64,000 nt of DNA from Porites lobata (taxonomy: Eukaryota > Cnidaria > Anthozoa > Scleractinia > Poritidae). The stretch spans positions 1,408,501 to 1,472,500 of the forward strand of contig CALNXK010000025.1 of the NCBI GenBank assembly GCA_942486035.1, in the 5' to 3' direction. The notes under the pieces are model-generated. The model saw only the letters and a list, made by a program, of their open reading frames with translations. It was not told the DNA's origin and did not search any database. Below are positions 1 to 10,469 of the stretch, piece after piece. How positions within the stretch are numbered: position 1 is the stretch's first letter; the number at the start of each line of letters is the position of its first letter. A program made the position numbers and the translations under genes.

Positions 1-830
1 TCTGGTCATATTTTATTACCACGGGTCAAAGTCTAACCTAGTCCCTAGTGTTCTTGAGACTTTCAAAATGGCGGCAACGAGAAGTGGGTTTCTGTTTCTG
101 GGAATTCATATTTAACCATTTTTGGTAATCCCGAAATGAATAAGGGTTTGCACTGGTTAAAGATTTTTGTCGTCGATACGGAAAGTTGTCGGCAAGAAAA
201 CGAAAATATTGAGTTTAAGGGGCAAGTTATAGTTAAAACAAGAAATAACTGATTATTAACAAGCAACAATAATTTCTAATGGCTCATGCTGCAAAATTGA
301 CTTCTTTCTGTTTGTTTCACACTATGAAAGTCAAATCAACTAGCTGATATAAGGGGGGGGGGGGGCTCCGTAAGGTCGCAGTTAAGTGCTTTACTCAAGT
401 TGGAAGTCAAATTTTTAGGTCTAATCGGCTTTGAAAGAAGATGGCTACTTGTTATCTATATTTGTACAAACTCGTGCGCGAACATTCGCAAACCCAGCCA
501 CTCCCCAAGGTAGTATGTCAGATCTAATTTCTCAAAAAAAATGCGACCTGTCCTACTGGAAACTTGTAATTTATCTTTGTCAAAAGCAAATTAAAACATA
601 AAACCCTTTAAGAGGGACTAGGATCAGTTTTCTCCTAACATCACTAGTACGTTATTAAGAGAAACGATTATGAAAATTGATGGAATGATCACCAAATGGA
701 AAATGGTTTAAAGTAACTTTAATTATATTCTAACAACTTCTTTACGGAATTAGATGGAGATTATTCTGGAAAATTTGCATGTGGATTTTGAGGTTTGAAG
801 AGATAAATCTTCCTTATTTTGTCTCTACAG
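1..830. other. Non-coding stretch upstream of the CUB exon
   Basis: No coding exon could be supported here. It is probably the intron preceding the CUB exon, because a polypyrimidine tract and AG end it at 830. It contains a run of 13 G at 353-365 and otherwise AT-rich unique-looking DNA. Confidence 0.5.
353..365. repeat. Poly-G homopolymer, 13 nt
   Basis: An uninterrupted run of 13 G on the plus strand. Such runs can form G-quadruplex-like structures and are prone to length errors in assembly. Confidence 0.9.
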
Positions 831-1219
831 AATGCGGTTCTCAACTTCACGCCTCAAGCCAGAAACGCCAGTTCGTCTCCCATCCCAGTTATGGAGACGA
901 TAACTACAAATCAAGTCATCATTGTCTTTGGCTGTTAACTGCCAGATCAGGTCATGTGATTTTTCTTCGATTCAAATCATTTGACGTGGAACACGAGAGG
1001 AATTGTGGGTATGATTACGTGGAAATTTATGATGGAAGCAATAGTACCTCGCCAAAGCTTGGAAAAATATGTGGGTCGGAATCGCAAGTCTTTCCCCGCT
1101 TATTTATGTCAAGCGGAAATCGGATGTTTATCCAGTTCCGAACGGATCTGACCAACCAAAAGAAAGGTTTTGTCGCGGAGTATTCGAGGTCACGTAAAAA
1201 AAACAGGAGAAAGTCTTAA
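831..1219 (+). CDS. Terminal exon of a CUB-domain protein (partial gene)
   Basis: This exon encodes one whole CUB domain followed by a short basic tail. The acceptor is a pyrimidine-rich tract ending GTCTCTACAG at 821-830; the exon then runs open to a stop at 1217-1219. The four CUB cysteines are visible (ECGS, HHCLW, RNCGYDYV and KICGS), as is the hallmark CGYDYVEIYDGS around the third one, typical of calcium-binding CUB domains in extracellular proteins such as tolloid-type proteases and receptors. The protein ends in a basic stretch (RSRKKNRRKS). There is no methionine at a plausible start, so earlier exons lie to the left of the window and the full architecture is unknown. A candidate poly(A) signal AATAAA lies at 1341-1346. 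CUB domains bind protein or glycan partners outside the cell; the partner here cannot be told. Confidence 0.85.
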
Positions 1220-1725
1220 AAGTGCAGCAAGTTCGCTTCACCGAAACGTAAATTCGCTATCTTCGAACTGACCATAAGGCACTTTACTTGCATTCCCCCT
1301 TCCCACCCCCCATGCAATTCTGGGCACTTCGAAAATTGCGAATAAAAGAGGAGAAAGGTTTTGTAACAACACAAAAAAATAACTTAAAAAAAAAAAACGA
1401 AATAGATGGAAACAGAATGTTAAAATACGCTTGTGTATCACATGTGACAGGAGCCATAGGCTTCAACTTGTGTATAAAAAACATAAGCAAGACCAACCTT
1501 GTTTCCAAGGTCTCTCTTCCCCTCCCCTGGTCTTCTGCTCCAGGTGCTTAGATGGTTAACAAATCAACAACAATCAATCAACGTCAAAATCCCGTCATTT
1601 CCATAGTCTGAACTCTTATCAAACCACCCCATCCTCTCTTGATGGAACATAGCTTTTGACCAATCAACGCGCGAGGAATCGTTCAGTTATTGTAAAAATG
1701 GAAAATGGCTCTTTTCGCTGTTTTT
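1220..1725. other. 3' flank of the CUB gene
   Basis: Probable 3' UTR with AATAAA at 1341-1346, then intergenic DNA. An A-rich tract lies near 1374-1398. No gene is seen. Confidence 0.5.
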
Positions 1726-2092
1726 CCCCGGGGGTACTTAACAAACTTTTGTGTGGGGAGGCTCTGCACTGAAGTCCAACACCTTACCTTTTTTATCACC
1801 ATTTCTTCCAAAAACGGTACTCCTTTCGTATACCTTCCATTGATAAATAGCACCCCTTTCACATACCTAGTTTACAACTTTGCACCCCTTTTAACTGCTG
1901 TAAATGCACTGTCTTCAAATATGAATAAATCACAAAGCCAGAAAACTTTCTCAACTTTTTCACATCAATAGCATTCTTCTGTAGCGCGTTTAAGCAATTT
2001 CACAGTCTGAAATGACAGATATCCCTACCCTTTCATATACCTAAAGCCTGAAAAAGGTACTTATTTCGGGCGGAGCCTTCCCCCCCCCCCCC
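1726..2092. repeat. Dispersed repeat, family A, copy 1
   Basis: Collinear with 40028-40385. Both copies begin with a CGGGGGTACTTAACAAA-like block, share a middle part (TAGTTTACAACTTT.CA.CCC.TTAAC.GCTG), share AATGACAGAT.TCCC.ACCCTTT.ATATAC, and end at GGGCGGAGCCTTCCC. The similarity is visible by eye but interrupted by indels. It ends here in a run of 13 C (2080-2092). The class of element is unknown; no inverted ends or coding sequence were recognised. Confidence 0.75.
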
Positions 2093-4854
2093 GGGAGGGG
2101 TTTCGTTGCTCATTTTCCTTGCACTCTCCTCTGCGAAAGGCTAGTTGTCTCCTAGAGCAGGGGCAGAGGGGAAGAGGTAGACGTGAGACCCTGGAGACGA
2201 GGTTGAAACGAGACATAGTTGGCTTTTAGAGACATGTTCTAACAGAACACAGCGCGGATTGTTTTGATTGCACTAAGAACATATATCTTTTGTAGATTTC
2301 CATTTTTTAGTTGAAATGTTTTTATTAACTCTTATTAAAATAGCGCTAATAGGTTGAAGTTGCTAAATAAACTCTGGGAAACAATGAAATTTCTCCGATT
2401 TGTTACTAATAGTGATGTAGTGGTATCTTACTCCTTTCGCTGACGGATCGTACTCATCATACGGTTGCAAAGTACTTTCGCGGACTTCGTTTCAGCTACA
2501 TTCCAAAGTACTTCAGGTGCCCTGTACTTTCACCACAATCTTTAGTAATGTACTAATGTATGACGGAATTTTTAAAAAAATTGACAACACTTCTTCATGG
2601 TCTAAACTCTATATATTGTGACGTCATCAATTTTAATCATGGTCATAGACGATTTCGTCGCCTAACAGGGGAGAGCTTGATCGCAGACTAACATTGGGAG
2701 TCATTCAGTGAAACAGTGACTACCTTTATTTTACAAGCATAATTTACACACATTAGTCAGATCATCAGTAACAAGAGGTGCTTTTAACTTGGAAATCTAC
2801 GGTGGAACATTTTCTTTTTATCTCTCTTCAAAAGAAGTGATCATCCATGTTGACTTTGTATCCGTGAATATAACCTTAAAAAGACACAAAAAGCCAACTT
2901 GTTATTCTAATGTCGAGACTCAAAGGTATCTGAATTCAAAGCGATTAGATTTTCATAAAGCTTATCTGTCCAAGAATAATTTACTTTGAAGAAATTAAAC
3001 TTTATTCTCTAGATAATCCCAAAGAGCAACCAATGCAGCTCTGACGCTGCCTGACGAATTTGGCTCCTGTCCCTCTCTCACGTGACGTAGTTGAATTTAA
3101 AATAAGAAACCAAACAGGCATGAACTGACTCTGTTTGAAAACCTACTAACCTTTCGAACTACTGTCTGGGTTCAGCAGCTCCCTACTGTTAAAGTGGAGA
3201 ATATTTTTAACCGCGTTTTTGTACCCTAAAAAATAAAACGTAAACACATGTCACGTTTGAATTGATGGATAAGTGTTCTCAGATAGAAATGCACAGGAAA
3301 GAAAACAGTATGAGGCGCTGTGGCCCAATAATTAGTGCCTTGAACTCCTTAAGGCCGCCAGAGATTTGGTTCAGGCCACCAGAGATATTGCAATGGTTTG
3401 ACAAGAGATCATACATGCAAAGGAATCCGGATTCCGGAATCTGGGAAATTTTTGCCGGTGGAATCCGGAACCGTGGGTTTTGAAATCCAGAATTCAGCTC
3501 AAGGAACCCCGGAATCCCATTGACGTCATTGACGACGGAGGCCGGAATCCAAGTTCCACTGACAAAGAACCGGAATAATAGGAAATAGGAACCAGCTTGA
3601 AGGAATATTCCTTCCTTTCCTTTCTTTTACCAGACCCCTATCAGGTGGCATTTTTTACTGTTTCTCTTACCTCTCACGGTACGTGGCAACTTTGCAGAGA
3701 GTGGAGCGAGGCCTGGGCTTAATTTTGATCTTCGCGAAATAGGCGGGGAGGAGAAAGCTACGATTGTTCACATTCGTTAACGCCTTGCTATTGGTCAGAT
3801 CCTACCTCTTACGCTTAGCTTCAAACTGGGCAAAAGTGAAGTTTCGGGGAACGTGTTAAATTATGTTGCGGGAAGCAAGGAAACATTAAAGGACATTAAT
3901 TTCGTGTAGAGACCTTCATTAATCAACTGCCATTAGCGAATCAGGCATTTGTACCAAAAGCAACAAGATACAAACCGTCATCCTCGTGTCGCGTCGCTTT
4001 CCCAGTTTCGCTTTTATTGCTCTTTTCAGCCATCAATTCATCCAACCATGTTGTCTTCGACAAAGCTTGCTCCCTTGCCCTCGCCAGAACAGTGGCTTCA
4101 GCAGAAAAGTCTTTTCTCAATTCCTGGAGCACTTGAGTATCTGGAAAATCCTAATAAAGATTTTATGAGAAGCTCAGTGGCTCCGCTGATCTTCAGAGCG
4201 TTCTGATTATTCCTAGCCTACGAATAAAATCCCCTCTTCCCGCTCCTTGTCTCTAGGGAGGTTTCATCCCTGGCAGCGAGGAGAGATCAGGGGCAAGGAT
4301 TCGCAGACTAGATTATTCAAAATAATACTGATATTAACGCTTATAGGTGTTGAATGATTCCAGTATCCTTTGTATCTAGCTGATAGGTACCTTTTATAAT
4401 TCATTTTCTACGAGCTGAAAATAAATACATAGCTATAAATGTTTCGTAGATCTTTTTTTTCTCTGATTTATTTAATCATGATTCAATTCCTCTCTGATTT
4501 AATTCTAAACAACCAACGTGTGCACTGTTTGAGAAACAATCAATGTAAGTGGTTATAGTATTTTAAAATCATATTTCCGTCATTTTCACGTCCGCTTAGG
4601 TCGTTTTTGTTACATATGGAACAATGCATACAGTATTTTCTTTCCTGGACCCATTACGCGCTTTTATTATATTGCTACAACGGTACATGCCCTCTGAACC
4701 ATGTTATGGTCAATTGACAGCTGTCAAAGTATCCGCTGGCCGGTGTCACCTGCCTGTATCTTTTAATAAGTTATAAGCTGACCAGTTGTTGGTTTTATTG
4801 ATCGCAGGCTCAGTTCCATGATAAAAATAAATAACTTATCAACCTCGTCCGTTC
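2093..4854. other. Gene-free stretch
   Basis: Only short open frames without recognisable motifs or splice context. It contains a GGAATCC-rich repeat (3425-3560). The segment 4205-4315 resembles a degraded member of the CCTGCGAA hairpin family found at 7347 and 29109. Confidence 0.5.
3425..3560. repeat. GGAATCC-rich dispersed repeat
   Basis: Several spaced copies of GGAATCC/GGATTCC with the block GGAATCTGGGAAATTTTTGC. A second related block lies at 7107-7168 (GGATTCTGGAATCCAGGGAAATTCTTGC split over the two motifs). This indicates a dispersed family, not local slippage. Confidence 0.6.
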
Positions 4855-4956
4855 GGTCATCATAGGGAAATCTCAGACCTCGGCCTTGATGTATTGACCT
4901 TGCTATCGCTCAGTCAGCACATCAAGGCCTCGGGCTGAGATTTCCCCGTAATGACC
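4855..4956. repeat. Short hairpin (foldback) repeat
   Basis: Arms of about 38 nt face each other: GGTCATCATAGGGAAATCTC at 4855 pairs with GAGATTTCCCCGTAATGACC ending at 4956, with a loop of about 25 nt. This is the form of a tiny palindromic MITE. Confidence 0.75.
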
Positions 4957-4979
4957 TCACTCTCGGTCAACATGTAGTA

Positions 4980-5390
4980 TATACTGACAAATTTTTGACC
5001 GGTCGAAAATTCGTGCGTTTTGGGTTTCCGCTCAAACGGAACCAAGCTAACCGTACGAAAAATTGAACGCCTAAAATAGAGGTCAAATTTTAAGCCGGTT
5101 CGGTCGAGAATTTAACCGTTGCAATGTGAACACCAAGACCGTCTAACGTTTTGTACGGCAAATTTGACCGGCACGATGTGAACACGATAACCATCTAAAA
5201 TTTGTACGCGCTGGCATGCGCATAGGTAACTAGTAAAATCACAGACAGAAGTTAAAATTCAACTTGGTTCAACAGTTCCGTGTGAACAGAGCAAAAATGT
5301 TTAAACGGTTCCGTGTGAGCTAAGTGTCCGGTCAATTTTTTCAGGCGGTCGAAAATTCGTCCAGTGCCGTGTCAACGTAGCCAGTGTTGG
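4980..5390. repeat. Repeat-rich block with GTGTGAAC and GGTCGAAAATTCGT motifs
   Basis: The motif CGGTCGAAAATTCGT occurs at both ends in the same direction (near 5000 and 5346). GTGTGAAC or GTGTGAGC recurs at least four times between them. The regular spacing suggests a degraded DNA transposon with subterminal repeats, but no clean termini or target duplication were found. Confidence 0.45.
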
Positions 5391-6405
5391 CAGGCGGCAA
5401 GGATAGATCTTTCCACAAATACCTCATTTTGAAAAATCTGACCAATCCTGACAGAGTTACCGACGAAAAACCAAGTAACATTTTGGGGAAAAATCCATGC
5501 CAATTTCGCTATTTACTTACTATTCTTTGCAGACAAACTTTGTCCATTCCCTGGAATTTCAAGCGAAAGAAAGACTGTCTTGGCTACTGTCTACGGAGTA
5601 GTGAATGTGTAAATTCCTTAGTCGTTCCAAAACGTCCTGCGCCAAAGGGTGACGTATCGTGCGAGGCCAGCATTTAAGTTACGCCTGTAGTCATGCATAT
5701 ACTTTTCACGTAACCAACACAAACCCTAACGCCTTCTCCACTAGTAAAGTATATTCTTACTAAAAATGATAACGTATCCTATATCAACATACTCCGCTCA
5801 AAGGTATCTCAGTTAAATCAACTCACCGGCGGTGGATGAGGTTTGTTTCTTCTTGAAGGCGAAGTTGGTCGCAGTGCAAGCTGCCTGACCGGTTTTCTGC
5901 TTTTCTTGTTGCAGTAATCGGTAGAATAAATCGAAATCATGTTAATTCCGGAACATAAGCAGTGAGTCCGGCTACGATTTATAACTAGATCTGCTTTTTC
6001 AAATTCGTCGAGGACTGTTGAAATTTCTCTCTAAGAGCTTTGACAGACCATCTTATTAAAAAATGCAAATTTCTTGGCTCTTTTTGGCGAGCCATTAATT
6101 TTTAATCCATACTCCCAAAGGAGGGCTTCTGTTTCATTCAGTATGTTAAGTGTTATTGTCGTGTTTGTAAAGATGTTGAGGAAGCAGGACATAAATCATG
6201 AATAAGAAATAAAAGTATGAATTCTGAATGCGTAAAAATAAACAGAGCCAATAAATAAATTATTTAATCAATTAACACTTACACGAAATTGGTTTGTGCA
6301 GTCAAAGCCCAGTACTGAACGTACTCTGACAAATAATTATGCAAATAAGGCTATACTACATATATACTATATATACATGGTTATATGGCTTACATGTACA
6401 AATTA
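5391..6405. other. Gene-free stretch
   Basis: An open frame at 5384-5677 shows no domain and starts inside the preceding repeat block, so it is not called. Nothing else is recognised. Confidence 0.5.
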
Positions 6406-7025
6406 CAGTCGACTCCCGATAACTCGAACCCTCGCTAACTCGAACCTCGCGCTAACTCGAACCAAAATCGATTTCCCCCAGATTTCCGGCATACATTCAC
6501 TGTAATTTTACCTCCGGTAACTCGAACCCTAGATAACTCGAACTCCCGCTAACTCAAACCAATTTTCGTTTCCCCTCAGGTCATTTTCTATATAATTTTA
6601 CCCTCGATAACTCGAACCATGTTTTGAGCCCTTAAAAAGTCGGGAAAAAAGCCGTCTACTGGCGTCCGAAACATTGAATTTTGGACTTTCTATTGACGTG
6701 TTGTAGGAGTATAGTTTACTAGTGGAGGCTGATATTGATTGTCACAGGCTAACGTGAAGCAGCTTTACTTCTCAAAACAGTAAAACGCATGCTCTATTTA
6801 GGCTATGGTTTGTTACGTTACGTTCTGATTTATAATCTAGAAGTATCTTTTAATTTTCACTTGACATTTCTATAATTAAATGTGATTAAAATGTTCACTG
6901 TGCAGTAAAAACTGTTTTTTACCTTACTCTCGGCTATTTTCTTCGAGCTCCCGATAACTCGAACTACCGACAACTCGAACTTCTTTCGATTTCCCTTGAA
7001 GGTTCGAGTTATCGGGAGTTGACTG
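6406..7025. mobile_element. Tigger/pogo-like non-autonomous DNA transposon, 620 bp
   Basis: Terminal inverted repeats are clear: CAGTCGACTCCCGATAACTC at 6406 and GAGTTATCGGGAGTTGACTG ending at 7025. Both ends abut TA (6404-6405 and 7026-7027), the target duplication of Tc1/mariner-Tigger elements. The CAGT start is also typical of that group. The body repeats CGATAACTCGAAC-like units near both ends (6417-6460, 6513-6622 and 6951-7017). No transposase reading frame exists, so it must have moved in trans. Confidence 0.9.
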
Positions 7026-7346
7026 TATTATTATTATTATTTTGCCTTTACTATTAGCCATTCGCTTTGATTATCTTAACTACCACAGAAATTGCGGCTT
7101 TTGAGGGAATACGGATTCTGGAATCCAGGGAAATTCTTGCTCTTGGAATAAGGGATGCTGGGCTTTGGAACGTACAAAATCGTTTGATGTGTTAGTCATG
7201 TGTCTGCATGTGTGTGTTTGCATGTAAAAAGTTTAATATGTCGCCATGTTGTACCTCGGCCATAAACTTATATATCTTTAATGACGAAATACTTTGGCAG
7301 TAGAGACAGATAACGAAATTTTAATTGAATTTATCTGCTATTAAAA

Positions 7347-7452
7347 TAGCCTGCGAAAACCCCGGCAAAAACATCCGTTTCTCCTCGCTCTTCGCCGCTG
7401 GGGACGTTTCGCGCGGCGAAGAGGGAGGAGAAACGGATGTTTTCGCAGGCTA
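7347..7452. mobile_element. TAGCCTGCGAAAAC palindromic MITE, copy 1
   Basis: A 106-bp near-perfect palindrome. TAGCCTGCGAAAAC...ACATCCGTTTCTCCTCGC folds back on GGAGAAACGGATGTTTTCGC...AGGCTA. A second copy is at 29109-29199 and a damaged piece near 28480. TA at both outer edges is compatible with a TA target site. It has no coding capacity of its own; an open frame that runs through it is a by-product. Confidence 0.85.
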
Positions 7453-7619
7453 CGAAATTAAAAAGCTGTACACTGTCGTGAGCGGTACATATCTCGGATC
7501 ATGCGGACTTCTAGTTGGCTATCCGGATGAGCCAGTCACACGTTATTTGGGAAAAAGAACATGGAAAAAAAGACAAAAAAGGCCAATTGTTATAAAAAAT
7601 AAATAAAAAGGCATTAGAA

Positions 7620-7730
7620 AGCATCCGTATGTTACCAGAATGCATCCCTAGGTTACCCGTATGTATCTGTGTTTTACCCGCACGTTACTCGTATGTATTC
7701 TATGTTACTCGTATTTCTCCCATCATATTT
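7620..7730. repeat. Degenerate minisatellite, CGTATGT(A)TTAC units
   Basis: Short units based on CCGTATGTTACC/ACTCGTATGTATTC recur about six times with drift. The period is irregular (about 16-24 nt). It lies in gene-free DNA. Confidence 0.6.
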
Positions 7731-8732
7731 TTAAGCAAATAATCATGCCTTCTGCGAAACATCCGTCCCCAAAGTCATATGAGAGACTTCCACTGCATTT
7801 CAAAATAAAGACAATAATGAGGTGATTATATAAAGTTTATTGGCAATTTTAATTTAGCCAGTTTGGCCTTTTTAGCCCATTCGAATCCATTGCTTCTATT
7901 TTGACTATTTTTGTACATAGTGCCGCTTCTAAAATAGCAACTGTTGGATTATGTAACCGAAGTGCTTTTAAGAATATTAATTCTGGGTTCATCTAACCCG
8001 TAGTCTCCCCTCAAAAGGGAGGAGCGTTGGGTGACGACACTAAAAATGGCTGTGTAGCAGACTATCTAACCCGGAGAAAAATATGAAACCGCAAACTGAT
8101 CCTTACGGCAAGGCGATGAAGAAGTAAACAAAAGAATGGAACAAATTGCCCAATATTTCGGTTTGAAAACAAACCTTCTTCAGGGGCTAAAAGAGAAATG
8201 AAAATGAAACTAATATAGCGGGAGCCCGGAGCGGGAGCCTCTGTGGAGGAGAGAGTCAGATGCCTGAAAGGATATCCAGACCGGAAATTATCTCCTGCAA
8301 ACAGTGCAATAAAAATGTCAACAGGTACAGCGGTTTTTTTCTTATCAGTCGTGTTGTTTTGTTTGACGTAATGATATCAAAAGGACAATCTAGGGCCGGG
8401 TGGCCACTACATAACGAAAGGACAGGAAAGGAAGAGGTTGCTACCGGTGAAAATCGTAGTTCGCACGGAAGGTCATGTATCTTCCAGAATCCGTCCCTAG
8501 GATTACTACAGAGAATTTCTCGTAAATTGTTGCACTACGAAAAGCAACTGAAAGGAATTCGAAATAATAATTTTAGTTTGAACAAGCTCGTAAAAAGGGA
8601 AATTTGACCCTGAGCCAATCTAACCATGTATGACGGTGTTCAATTATTTACAACAAAAACTTAGCCATGTAATGCAACGCATTTTATGACCCACTTATGT
8701 GCATACCCATTATATAACTTAATGCAATGTCT
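7731..8732. other. Gene-free stretch with a possible retroelement terminus
   Basis: No gene is seen. At 8150-8190 the sequence CAATATTTCGGTTTG, AAAA, CAAACCTTCTTCAGG forms a small stem followed by CTTCAGG. That layout is seen at termini of some Penelope-like and related retroelements. The assignment is from memory and weak. Open frame 8260-8607 has no recognisable domain. Confidence 0.4.
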
Positions 8733-8902
8733 AGCTGTGGTCACACTACATACTTTTTACCTAGGTAAACTCGACTTGTGGACAGTTTACTTAAGGAAAC
8801 TTGATTTTTTAAGTGTGACCGATTTTTCCCGAGGTAACTTATCTTAACTTATTTTATCGTCTGCGGTTTGGATATATCTCGAGAAAAATAGTTTCCCTTG
8901 AC

Positions 8903-9672
8903 AGCTACCCCAAAGCACTAGCTGGAGAGATTGGACGAATACAAATGGAATGTCTTGCAACCCAAGCAAATGTAAAGAGTTGACGATCAAAAAGAGAGGC
9001 AACCACGATCTCTATTCACCTATTGGGATGATACCAAGCTGTAAAGAAGTTGAGATTTTGGGCGTTACCTTCCAATGTGACAGCAAATTTTCAGTGCACG
9101 TGAAGAACAAACTTATTAAAGCTAACAAATCCCTACATATCCTTAGAACGCTGCGCAAAGAAGGGTACAATCAGTCAGAAATAGACCTTCTCTTTAATAC
9201 TATAGTTCTACCTAATATTAATTACGCATTATCTGTCTACGCCGCGTCCGTGTCCGATCTTACACCCGTACAATGTTTTTTAGACCGCTGTTTTAAAAGG
9301 AAATATACGTCTAAGCTTGTAAGTGTTAATGATTTCTTAGAGAGGCAAGACCGTAAAATTTTCAGAAAAGTTTCCAATGCCAAAGGACATCCACTTTTAT
9401 CTATTATGCCTCGTGTTAAACCCTCCAGCTACAATCTTAGGAAAGAAACTTGTTTTAAACCTAAGATTAACACTATGCGCTTTAAAAACTCTTTTATTAA
9501 TCGTTTAGTTTTTAAATATGAATTAGCTATGTAATATACTAGATATATACACCAGTATATAATCTTTTTAATTCTTACTTTTTAACTTTTTAAAATTTCT
9601 TACACTTGCTTGTAACAAAAGATATGTATTTTTATCTCTTGATGAATAAAGACTTTATTATTATTATTATTA
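8903..9672 (+). pseudogene. 5'-truncated non-LTR retrotransposon (LINE) reverse-transcriptase 3' end
   Basis: The frame open at 8950-9534 reads like the thumb and C-terminal end of a LINE reverse transcriptase. A W.DW....GMSCNPSKCKEL stretch is followed by EILGVTFQCDSKFS and VKNKLIKANKSLHILR, then NTIVLPNINYALSVY, all recognisable landmarks of CR1/jockey-type polymerases just after the catalytic domain. Upstream the same frame can be followed only to about 8903, so the catalytic YADD part is missing: a 5' truncation. The 3' end carries AATAAA and a short (ATT)n tail at 9658-9672, usual for this group. It is a dead insertion inside the 8733-10469 element. Confidence 0.85.
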
Positions 9673-9967
9673 AAAACGAAATATCGAGGTTGCTAGCCAA
9701 TAGACTCTCATCGACGAAGGTCTTGATGACAGAGCCGGACATAGCTCACGCTGTGAAAGAAATTTTGGGGGCACGAGTCGTCTACCCCTGGCTTCACCTT
9801 GCACGTTGAATTAGCGTAAGAAATAACAGCGAGATACTCTTTGATCTGTACAGCACCCGAAATGAACTGGATCCCGAAATGATCCCAAACCATGTAATAA
9901 TCTCTAAATCGACCCCGAAACGATACCCACTCCGGGGTCGGGATCATTTCGGGGGCTGAGATTTATG

Positions 9968-10251
9968 ATGAGATTTATGATGTTTTCATCGCACATAGAA
10001 ATGATATATAAAAATAGTGCCTTACAAGACATATTCGTAAAATTACTGTTTATCGAGTATAGGCTTTCCAAGAAGATACCCCTTGTATGAGAAAGTGATG
10101 AGTGGGTACATTTCAACAAATAGTGGAATTCATCACCAATTTCGGATCTATTACAAAGGAGGCAAAGCCTCTCAACTCTGGGTATCTTCTTGTAGCGCCC
10201 AGATTCAATAGGTAGCAAGTGGCAAGAAATTCGCATTTTGGATACTGCCAC
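9968..10251 (-). pseudogene. LINE C-terminal cysteine-motif fragment
   Basis: Read on the minus strand, the frame contains RISCHLLPIESGRYKKIPR, then RLCLLCNRSEIGDEFHYLL and KCTHSS. This matches the tail of many LINE polyproteins: an R.S.H.L.IE.GRY lead, a C..C pair, and DE.H.L..C. It is only about 90 residues, with no polymerase attached, so it is a fragment. It points opposite to the LINE piece at 8903-9672 and comes from a different insertion. Confidence 0.7.
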
Positions 10252-10469
10252 TCTTGTCTTAACGTTTTTTTATTAAATCAAGATAGGATTCAAATCTGAC
10301 TTCTTTTTTCACTCCACCATACAGACTCAGTAGTGTGACCTTCACAGAATTTTTTGCCTAGGTAAAACAAAACCCGAGAAGAATTTACCTCAGGAGAGTT
10401 TTGATGAATTTGCCAAAGGTAAATCGGTTTTACCTACAATAGATAAAAGTCTGTAGTGTGACCACAGCT

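Larger units (their letters stand above)
8733..10469. mobile_element. 1.7 kb inverted-repeat element carrying LINE fragments
   Basis: AGCTGTGGTCACACTACATA at 8733 is matched in inverted orientation by GTCTGTAGTGTGACCACAGC near 10450-10469. TTTTTACCTAGGTAAA-type sequence follows on both inner sides, and the subterminal motif GTGTGACC recurs near 8814 and 10333. The simplest reading is a DNA transposon into which LINE pieces (8903-9672 and about 9968-10251) inserted. Alternatively, two separate small MITEs flank them by chance. No clear target duplication was seen at the outer edges. Confidence 0.65.

Noticed and set aside
5384..5677. A 97-residue open frame
   Set aside because: It starts inside a repeat block, has no domain and no supporting splice context.
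7325..7606. A 93-residue open frame
   Set aside because: Its first half is the palindromic MITE at 7347-7452; the remainder shows no motif.
8260..8607. A 115-residue open frame
   Set aside because: No recognisable domain and no splice context. It lies between a retroelement-like motif and a transposon end.
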